From assembly GCF_003347635.1 (NCBI RefSeq), contig NZ_QDFY01000018.1, positions 1 through 52,723 of the forward strand: a stretch of 52,723 nt of DNA, written 5' to 3'. Within the stretch, counting starts at the first letter, position 1, and each line of letters begins with the position of its first letter. Of the stretch, positions 44,366-51,049 are shown in pieces. The DNA is from Sphingosinicella terrae (GTDB lineage Bacteria; Pseudomonadota; Alphaproteobacteria; Sphingomonadales; Sphingomonadaceae). The notes below the pieces were generated by a model, which was not told where the DNA came from, searched no databases, and was given only the letters and a program-made list of their open reading frames with translations. The position numbers were made by a program, and so were the translations under genes.

Positions 44366-47300
44366 GGTCAATTACCTTCCCCAAAAAATACCGGGTCGGC
44401 GCCCACCGGACGCCGACCCTGTTCCCTTAGATTCCGCCGCCGGGCGTGCCCTGTGTCACGGTGGCGACATTGCCCGTGCCCGACTGGGTCACGGTCGAGA
44501 CGTTGCCGTTCGAATACTGGCCGACGGTGGCGATGTTGTCGGTGCCGCCCTGAGTGACCAGCGAGCCGTTGCCGATGCCGGCCTGCTCGACGAGGGCGAC
44601 GTTGCCGTCACCGCCCTGGAGGACGTCCGACTCGTTCGACTCGCCGCCCTGAGTGACGGTGACGAGGCCGTTCGACCCGGTCTGCGAGACGAAGCTGTCC
44701 GCGGCGAGGCTGCCCGATTCCTGCGTGACCAGAGCGGTATTGGCCGCCCCGGACTGCTGAACGTCGGAAAGGCCGTCCGTGCCCAGCTGATCGACCGTCG
44801 CGCTGGAGCCGCCGGCCGCCGCCGTCTGCACGACCGTCGACAGGTTCCCGTCGCCGATCTGGCTGACATAAGCGTCCGAATCCGACTGCTGTCCCACGGA
44901 AGAGTCGTTGTTCTCGCCCTCCTGCGTGACTTCCGCCGTCGCCGACGCCCCCTCCTGCGTGACCGAGGAGTCGTTGTCGTCGCCGTCCTGGCTCACCAGG
45001 GCCGAATTGTCGCCGCCGGACTGCAGCACGCCCGACATGTTGCCGAAGCCGCTCTGCGTGACCTCGGCGAACTCGTTCGCGCCCTGCTGGTCGATCGTCG
45101 ACAAATTCTCGTCGCCGGTCTGGCTGAGGGTGGCCGACGAATCGGCACCGGACTGGGCGATGAGCGACACGTTGGTCGGCGCATTTTCGGGAGCGCCGAG
45201 ATTGGCACCGCGCTGGGTGACCGAGGCGCTGGCGCCGTCGGCGGTCTGGGTGATCCGCGACGCGTTACGGGCGAAGTTGCCCGACGTGCTGCCCTGGTCG
45301 ACAGTCGCCGAGGCGCTGGCCGTCTGATCGACGATCGACGTGTTGTAGACGCCCGACTGGGTCACTTCGGCCACGGCACCTGCACCGCTCTGATCGATGC
45401 TGGATCGGTTCAGGATGCCGTTCTGATCGACCATGGCGCTCGCACCTTCGGCCGACTGGTCGATCAGCGAGACGTTGTTCGCATAGGACGTGCCAGCGGA
45501 CGACGGCGGCAGGGTGTCGCCATCCCAGCTGCGCGGCCCGAGATTGTTGACGCCGCCGCCCTGAGTGACGCTCGCGGTCGCGCCGGCGCTCTGGGTGACG
45601 CTGGACGTGTTACCGTCGCTCGCCTGGAGCACGTCGGCCGTGGCGTTGGCTCCCGACTGGCCGACGAACGAATTGTTGCTGTCGCCGGTCTGGGTGACGG
45701 TGGCGACATTGTCGGTATTGCCCGACTGGGCGACCCCGGAATCGTTGAAGTCGCCGGTCTGGGTGACCGTGGCGGTGTCGCCGCTGCCCGACTGGACGAC
45801 GCTCGACAGGTTGGACTCTCCGGTCTGCGCCACGGTCGCATCATTGTCGTCGCCCGACTGATCGACATACGAATCGTTGAGCGTGTCGTTCTGGGTGACC
45901 AGCGCCGTGTTCAGCTCCCCGCCCTGGTTGATGTACGACAGATTGTCGTCGCCCGTCTGGACCAGAGTGGCGTTCTGGACGGCCGGCTGATCGTCGCTGT
46001 TCTGGAAGATGTCGGACGCGTTGCCCTGGCCGGTCTGGGTGACGCGGACTTCCGAACGATTGGCGCCGGCGCCGCCGCGCGACTCCTGCTGCACGTTCGA
46101 GAAATTGTCGTCGCCGGTCTGGGTGACGTTGGCGGTGGTGTAGGTGGCGGGATCCTGATCGACGATCGAGCTGTTGCCGCTGCCGGTCTGGATGACCCCC
46201 GCCGCCGAACCGTTGAGCGCGTTGCCGGCCTGGTTCGAATTGCCGTTCTGGCTGATCAGCGAGTCGTTGCCGTCGCCGGTCTGACGGACCTCGGCTTCCT
46301 GCGAGGTGCCGTTCTGCGACACCACGGAATTGCTGGCACCGTCCTGGATGACTTCCACCTCGTTCCGGTCGGAACCGGACTGGGTGACCTCGGAAGCGGC
46401 GCCGGCGCCGCTCTGGCGGACGCGGACCTCGTTCTGGTCGGTGGTGTTTTCGCCGTCGCCGCTCTGAGTGACGGTCGAGATGGCGCTGCTGCCGCTCTGG
46501 GCGACATCGGCGCTGTTGAAGCCGCCCGATTGGGTGACCGTGCTGTCATTGTTCTGCGCGAGCGCCGGAGCGGCCGCGAGCAGCGCGAGCGTCGATACGC
46601 TGGCGAGAGTGAGCTTTCTCATTCGGATTTCCTTTCAGGCTACAGCGGAAAGGCGGCCGGCGCCGAAGCGCCGGCCGCCCATCTCCGGATCAGAGCGGGT
46701 TGCTGCCCTGGGTAACCGTGGCGCTGTTGCCAGTGCCGGTCTGGGTGACCGTCGACGTGTTGCTGTCCGAATACTGGCTGACGTCGGCGGTGTGGCCGCT
46801 GCCGGTCTGCGAGATGTCGGACAGGTTGTCGCTGCCCACCTGGGACAGCGTGGCGCTGTTGTCGGCGCCGTTCTGGAAGATGTCCGAGTCGTTGAAATCG
46901 CCGTCCTGGCTGGCGCTGGCGAAATTCTCGGACGAGGCACCAGCGATGAGCGAATTGGTCTGGTTGATCAGGCTGGTGTTGTTGCTGCCTTCCTGGCTGG
47001 ACGAGGCCGACATCAGGCGAGCGCTGACGGTGCCGCTACCGCCATATTGGTTGATCGTGCTGCTATTGTCGTCACCGCCCTGGCTGATGGACGCACTGGC
47101 CACGCGCGGATCAGTGCCACCGACCGGATTCGGCGCGTTGCTGACGCTCTGGGCGATCGTTGCCGTGTTGTTGCTGCCGATCTGATCGACATAGGCGTCG
47201 GAGAGCTGGCCCGACTGGGTGACCATCGCGTCATTGTCGTTGCCGCTCTGGTCGATGCCGACCAGGCCGATATTGTCGCCGGCCGAATTGTCGAAGCCGG

Positions 47301-48130
47301 ACTGGCTGACGTTCGACAGGTTGTTGTTGCCCGACTGGTCGACGTTGAGGTCGCCCGAAGAGCCGCTCTGGCTGGCATTCGACACGTTCGAGTTGCCGCT
47401 CTGGTTGATGTTCGCCTGCTGACCATTGGTCTGGAAGTCGTTGCCATTGCTGCGGCCCTGGGTCAGCGTCGACTGGTTGTCGGTGCCGCTCTGGTCGACC
47501 GTGGCGTAAGAGTTGACCGAGGTCTGCTCGACGCTGGACGTGTTGGAAGCGCCCGACTGATTGACGTTGGCGTAGCCGCCGGCGTCGTCCTGCTGGAGGA
47601 TGGTCGAGGTCTGGTCGGCACCGCTCTGGTCGACGATCGCGGTGGCGGTCGACGCGCTCTGGGTCACCGTCGAAGTCTGGTTGGTGCCCTCCTGGTTCAC
47701 ATTCGCCGAATTGCCGGAGCCGCCCGACTGCAGGACCGTCGAATCGTGGCCGGTGCCGTCCTGGTTGACGATCGCCTCGTCGTCGCTGCCGGACTGGTCG
47801 ACGAGCGACAGATTGTCGGTGCCGTTCTGGGTGACGCCGGCGCTGTTGCCGTTGCCGCTCTGCGCGACGTCGGAACCATTGTTGATGCCGTCCTGGCTGA
47901 CGTCGGCGCTGTTGTCGTCGCCGCTCTGGTCGAGGTCGGACGAATTGTCCGTGCCGTCTTGCGTGACGCCGGCAAGGTTGTCGTCGCCGGTCTGCAGGAC
48001 GTCGGAGGCATTGCCCGAACCGCCCTGGTCGACGGTCGCCGACGAGTTGTTCCCGCTCTGCTCCACCGTCGAGACGGCGTCGCTTCCGGACTGCCCGACG
48101 ACGGCGGTATTGGCGCTGCCGCCCTGATCG
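42840..48130 (-). repeat. DNA-level repeats from curlin units
   Basis: Across the three large curlin genes the DNA shows a degenerate repeat of about 33 bases (11 codons), with recurrent cores such as CAGTCGGGCGAC and CTGGGTGACG read on either strand. The final 100 bases of each gene are especially alike. The periodicity arises from the protein repeats, but could also allow recombination and length change between genes. Confidence 0.8.
44427..46622 (-). CDS. Giant curlin-repeat protein (731 aa)
   Basis: This is the largest curlin of the locus. After a signal peptide nearly identical to its neighbour (LTLASVSTLALLAAAPALAQ) come some 700 residues of curlin units, such as VTQTGDDNFSNVQQ and VAQSGNTDNVATVTQTGDSN. 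A break in the repeat occurs near the middle (VNNLGPRSWDGDTLPPSSAG), perhaps a linker between two amyloid blocks. No Lys or Cys seen after the signal peptide. It ends in the cap VGQYSNGNVSTVTQSGTGN. Start ATG 46622 follows AAGGAAA. Spacing of 61 and 67 bases to its neighbours fits one operon. Confidence 0.9.
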   Translation of the reverse strand: MRKLTLASVSTLALLAAAPALAQNNDSTVTQSGGFNSADVAQSGSSAISTVTQSGDGENTTDQNEVRVRQSGAGAASEVTQSGSDRNEVEVIQDGASNSVVSQNGTSQEAEVRQTGDGNDSLISQNGNSNQAGNALNGSAAGVIQTGSGNSSIVDQDPATYTTANVTQTGDDNFSNVQQESRGGAGANRSEVRVTQTGQGNASDIFQNSDDQPAVQNATLVQTGDDNLSYINQGGELNTALVTQNDTLNDSYVDQSGDDNDATVAQTGESNLSSVVQSGSGDTATVTQTGDFNDSGVAQSGNTDNVATVTQTGDSNNSFVGQSGANATADVLQASDGNTSSVTQSAGATASVTQGGGVNNLGPRSWDGDTLPPSSAGTSYANNVSLIDQSAEGASAMVDQNGILNRSSIDQSGAGAVAEVTQSGVYNTSIVDQTASASATVDQGSTSGNFARNASRITQTADGASASVTQRGANLGAPENAPTNVSLIAQSGADSSATLSQTGDENLSTIDQQGANEFAEVTQSGFGNMSGVLQSGGDNSALVSQDGDDNDSSVTQEGASATAEVTQEGENNDSSVGQQSDSDAYVSQIGDGNLSTVVQTAAAGGSSATVDQLGTDGLSDVQQSGAANTALVTQESGSLAADSFVSQTGSNGLVTVTQGGESNESDVLQGGDGNVALVEQAGIGNGSLVTQGGTDNIATVGQYSNGNVSTVTQSGTGNVATVTQGTPGGGI

Positions 48131-48216
48131 ACGGTCGAGCTGTTGTTCTGCGCAATTGCAGACGTGGCGGCGAGCAGAGCGATCGCCGAGACGGTGGTGT
48201 AAATGCTACGCTTCAT
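46690..48216 (-). CDS. Giant curlin-repeat protein (508 aa), first of the curlin series
   Basis: The protein has a signal peptide (MKRSIYTTVSAIALLAATSAIAQ) and about 480 residues of curlin units rich in Asp, e.g. VTQDGTDNSSDLDQSGDDN and VAQSGNGNSAGVTQNGTDN. Only three Arg and no Lys or Cys were seen in the mature part, so it is strongly acidic. A less regular segment lies near DPRVASASISQGG and ARLMSASSSQEG. It ends in the cap VSQYSDSNTSTVTQTGTGN. Start ATG 48216 has AGGA nine bases upstream; the upstream ATG 48225 has no room for a ribosome site. It follows csgG after a 237-base gap containing a strong hairpin. Confidence 0.9.
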   Translation of the reverse strand: MKRSIYTTVSAIALLAATSAIAQNNSSTVDQGGSANTAVVGQSGSDAVSTVEQSGNNSSATVDQGGSGNASDVLQTGDDNLAGVTQDGTDNSSDLDQSGDDNSADVSQDGINNGSDVAQSGNGNSAGVTQNGTDNLSLVDQSGSDDEAIVNQDGTGHDSTVLQSGGSGNSANVNQEGTNQTSTVTQSASTATAIVDQSGADQTSTILQQDDAGGYANVNQSGASNTSSVEQTSVNSYATVDQSGTDNQSTLTQGRSNGNDFQTNGQQANINQSGNSNVSNASQSGSSGDLNVDQSGNNNLSNVSQSGFDNSAGDNIGLVGIDQSGNDNDAMVTQSGQLSDAYVDQIGSNNTATIAQSVSNAPNPVGGTDPRVASASISQGGDDNSSTINQYGGSGTVSARLMSASSSQEGSNNTSLINQTNSLIAGASSENFASASQDGDFNDSDIFQNGADNSATLSQVGSDNLSDISQTGSGHTADVSQYSDSNTSTVTQTGTGNSATVTQGSNPL

Positions 48217-48305
48217 GGCTGTCATTCCTCACTTAAGGGTGATAACCATGCCCCGCCGGCGCGAAGACGCCGGGCGACATGATCCGAAATACGCTTCACT
48301 TCCCT

Positions 48306-48333
48306 ACGCATCGGAGCTGCCACTCCGATGCGT
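48306..48333 (-). other. 11-bp perfect hairpin between csgG and the first curlin gene
   Basis: ACGCATCGGAG and CTCCGATGCGT pair perfectly around CTGCCA. The core GGAGCTGCCACTCC recurs once more at 48357-48370. On the minus strand no T tract follows. It sits in the 237-base gap after csgG, where it may limit read-through or protect the 5' end of the curlin message, giving different amounts of secretion proteins and fibre subunits. Confidence 0.5.
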
Positions 48334-48453
48334 CTCCTTGTGCTCATCATCCTCGCGGAGCTGCCACTCCATGGGATGGGCCTGGCCCCTTGTCTGCGCG
48401 ACGAACGCCAGGCTGTCCGTCGCCTTCATCGGCCCGCGAGGGGGGGCCTGTCC

Positions 48454-49476
48454 TCATCTGCTCCCTTCGGGTTGCGCCGGCCGAAGCGCGGCTGAAACTT
48501 GCGATGGCGAGACTTCGCGAGCGGGCACTTCACGCGGGCTTACCCGCATGGGCGGAGCGGCACGCGCCGCGTCCATCGCTGCCTCGACCTGCTGCGGGCT
48601 GAACACTCCATCCCGCTCCTGCCGGTACCGCCAGACGTGCGGCCAGCCGGCTTCGGCGTCGGCGAAGCCCCAGAGATTGAGATCGACGCCCTCCATGATG
48701 AGGGCATAGACCGCCTTCTCGATCGCCTGCTGCAGGGCGACATGATCGGGCTCGTTGACGGTGAAGCCGGCTTCGGCCTCGAGCAGCTCGCGGAAGGCCA
48801 CGAACCTGAAGGCGCTGCCGCCCAGAGCGTGTGACGCAATCGTCTTCGACGCGGTGACGGTGGTCAGAACCTCGCCTGTGCGCACGGAGATGGCGCGCAG
48901 ATAGACCGTGACCGTGTCCTGCCGATATTCGGTTCTCCCGCCGATCCCCAGGAAAGCGGCACCGGCGCCGCCCGTCACGGTGTTGGTGTCATAGCTGACG
49001 ATGCCGCCTTCCAGCAGGACGCCGGCGAACAGCATGGCGGGGAGCGCCTGGGGGTTGACGTTGGTCTCGCCGAGATAGCGCTCGCGCATCTCGCGGATGA
49101 TGTTGCGCTCGTTGAGCAGGTTGCGAAGCTGCTCGCGCTCCACGATCGTGAACCAAGCGCGATTGCCTGCATCCTGGAGCGCCCGCACGAGAATCGAGGC
49201 GCCGCCCTGCGTCACCGCGCGCGACAGCGTCTGCTGACCGTTCTCGGTGGTGCGGAACTGCCCGGTCTGGTCGGCAAAATTGTACACCGCGATCGCGACC
49301 GGCCGCGTCGGCGGGGGAAGCTCCATCAATTGCCGCTGGGCCTGCGTCTGCTTCGGATAAACCGCGAGCCGGTTCGTCGCCGGGATGTCAGACGGCGGCT
49401 CGCCCGGTCCGCCCACGCTCATGCAACCGGCCGAAAGGAGCGACGCAACAGCCCCAACCAAAAGCCTGAACTTCAT
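48454..49476 (-). CDS. csgG: Curli secretion channel lipoprotein CsgG
   Basis: The 340-aa protein has a lipoprotein signal with lipobox LSAGC (C18). The CsgG domain covers about 50-275: VAIAVYNFADQTGQF, GGASILVRALQDAGNRAWFTIVERE, LLNERNIIREMR, LLEGGIVSYDTNT and TVTVYLRAISVRTGEVL match the family. CsgG forms a nonameric outer-membrane pore through which unfolded curlin passes. The C-terminal 60 residues are Pro/Ala/Arg-rich and not part of the core. It follows csgF by 20 bases. The start ATG 49476 agrees with the lipoprotein signal; the longer open frame upstream is a shadow of csgF. Confidence 0.95.
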   Translation of the reverse strand: MKFRLLVGAVASLLSAGCMSVGGPGEPPSDIPATNRLAVYPKQTQAQRQLMELPPPTRPVAIAVYNFADQTGQFRTTENGQQTLSRAVTQGGASILVRALQDAGNRAWFTIVEREQLRNLLNERNIIREMRERYLGETNVNPQALPAMLFAGVLLEGGIVSYDTNTVTGGAGAAFLGIGGRTEYRQDTVTVYLRAISVRTGEVLTTVTASKTIASHALGGSAFRFVAFRELLEAEAGFTVNEPDHVALQQAIEKAVYALIMEGVDLNLWGFADAEAGWPHVWRYRQERDGVFSPQQVEAAMDAARAAPPMRVSPREVPAREVSPSQVSAALRPAQPEGSR

Positions 49477-49496
49477 TTCGATGCCCCCCGACCTGT

Positions 49497-49955
49497 TCAG
49501 GGGACGTCGACGAAGGTGGGAACGACGATCACGGTCTGCTCGCCGGTCGCGTCGTCGAAGATGGTGATCGTCACCTCCTCGAGGCCGCGAACGAACTCGA
49601 TCGTCTGGCCGCCGAAGCTGATCGTGCCGCGCTCCTGGGGGTTCTCGCCGAAGATCGCGTCGACGAGTTGCGAGGACAAGGCCGAAAGCAGGCGCGACTG
49701 GAGCTGGCGCGCAAAGATGTCCGCCTGGGAAGAGCCGGTGGTCGAGCGCGGATCGCGATAGTCGTTCTGGGCATTGGCGATGCCCAGCAGGTGCGCCGAA
49801 TTGAACGGGTTGCCGCCGAAGGTCGGGTTGTTGGGCGTGTAGACCAGATCGCTGGCAAGCGCTGGGCCCGCACAAAGGACGCCGGCCAGGATGAAGGCGG
49901 CGGTGCGCACTTTCCTCGGGTATGAACGTTCGATTCGATAAGCTACGCTGGACAT
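49497..49955 (-). CDS. csgF: Curli assembly protein CsgF
   Basis: The 152-aa protein has a signal peptide (VRTAAFILAGVLCAGPALAS), after which it begins DLVYTPNNPTFGGNPFNSAH, the strongly conserved CsgF N-terminus that plugs the CsgG pore. A helical part (DIFARQLQSRLLSALSSQLVDAIFG) and a small beta domain (ITIFDDATGEQTVIVVP) follow, as in the family. CsgF couples secretion to nucleation at the cell surface. The start ATG 49955 follows GGGAGGGGGG. It is the first gene of the operon; its promoter should lie in the next 490 bases. Confidence 0.94.
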   Translation of the reverse strand: MSSVAYRIERSYPRKVRTAAFILAGVLCAGPALASDLVYTPNNPTFGGNPFNSAHLLGIANAQNDYRDPRSTTGSSQADIFARQLQSRLLSALSSQLVDAIFGENPQERGTISFGGQTIEFVRGLEEVTITIFDDATGEQTVIVVPTFVDVP

Positions 49956-50446
49956 CTACCCCCCTCCCCGGTTGAGGCAACAGGCCCGACTCGACTCGGC
50001 CGTTAACGTTTTGTTTAGATGTGCGGATTGCGTCACGCATCCCCAACATAGGGTATGCCGGGAAATTACGGTAACTGGCCGCATTCGTTTCGGTTACGTG
50101 ACGGAATTCCGGTCCAGAAGATATCTCCGCACGTCAACGACAGCCAAGACAAACTAACTCTGCGTTGCCTGTCTTGCCAGCAACTCTTCTTGTTGAAGTC
50201 CATCCTTGACCTGCGAAGATCGCAGCGACGACGATGAACTGTTCATCGACATTACCCGTGCCTATCAAACGCGTGCATGACATTAGCCACCAGGGTCTAT
50301 GGATGACGGCCTGCCTCCTCATCCGGGCCGCTGAGGTCCCGAAGCGGCCCTGAGTCGCTGTTCCAGTTTGAGACAAAGCAGAATTGAAAGATTGCGACGA
50401 AAACGTCGTGGGGTGCGGCGAAGCTGCAAAACAGGCTGGCGCGCCC
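49956..50446. other. Long intergenic region upstream of the curli-type operon
   Basis: These 491 bases are visibly lower in GC than the rest of the window (GTTAACGTTTTGTTTAG near 50002, CAAGACAAACTAAC near 50148, TTTGAGACAAAGCAG near 50366). No gene could be supported. Small dyads include AGATATCT (50118-50125). Its length and base composition suit a multi-input promoter for csgF and the following genes; no clear -35/-10 pair could be fixed. Confidence 0.5.
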
Positions 50447-50800
50447 TCAGCGCGTGAAGCCGAACCGCTCCATCAGCTCCGCCCGCGTCGCGACCTCGCG
50501 TCGGGCACCGGTGACACGCCTCACATGCTCGTAGACGCCTGGAGATGTCTCGCGCCACCAGGGCAAGTCGATCGCGCCCTGTTGCTCGAGATAAGCGAGA
50601 TACTCGTCGAGAGAATGGAAGACTCGTCCACGGGCATAAGGCAGGTTGGCCACCCCTTCCCCCGATGAAGCGCTCCCCATTTCAGTCTCCGGCGTCGGCG
50701 TGCTGCGCCCGGGCGACGTTTCGGCATCCGCCGTGCAGGCCGCGACGAAGAGGGTGGCGGCCGAGATCGCCAGGTTCAGTACGCGCATCTTTCTTCCCAT
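50447..50800 (-). CDS. Hypothetical small lipoprotein
   Basis: The 117-aa product has a lipoprotein signal with lipobox VAAC (C22 from the 50800 start). The mature part has a Ser/Thr/Pro/Glu-rich linker, then a compact segment FHSLDEYLAYLEQQGAIDLP, WWRETSPGVYEHVRRV and a basic C-terminus ending MERFGFTR. I do not recognise the family. ATG 50800 follows AGGG at five bases; ATG 50788 follows GGAAG at four bases and is equally possible. It lies upstream of the curli-type operon on the same strand, but the 490-base gap argues against cotranscription. Confidence 0.68.
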   Translation of the reverse strand: MGRKMRVLNLAISAATLFVAACTADAETSPGRSTPTPETEMGSASSGEGVANLPYARGRVFHSLDEYLAYLEQQGAIDLPWWRETSPGVYEHVRRVTGARREVATRAELMERFGFTR

Positions 50801-51049
50801 CGAGACCCTGTCCGACCCGACACCGGCCAGACCGATATTTAAGTTTCGGCCAAGTCGACGGCGAGGCTTCCAGCCTCCGATTTGCCCTCCTCAAAATTGA
50901 GGACGCGATCGGAGAAGGCCCCCTTCAGGTTCCGCCGCATTCCATAGCAGGTCGACGAAACCTATTGAAATGGTAAATTTTTCGTGTTTCACCTTCGCCG
51001 TTCGCCTGATTCCCAGGTCGACCTATTCATTCAATCGGGGGCTCCATTC

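Noticed and set aside
42840-48130. Regular short repeats suggesting a CRISPR array
   Set aside because: The repeats are degenerate, keep reading frame, have no constant spacer length and encode curlin units.
43241-48282. Very long plus-strand open frames across the curlin genes (up to 871 codons)
   Set aside because: They mirror the repetitive, stop-poor composition of the curlin genes. They lack signal peptides, and the minus-strand frames give recognisable curlin proteins.
50134-50376. Small open frames in the region upstream of csgF
   Set aside because: None has a ribosome site or a recognisable product, and composition is unlike the coding regions around it.
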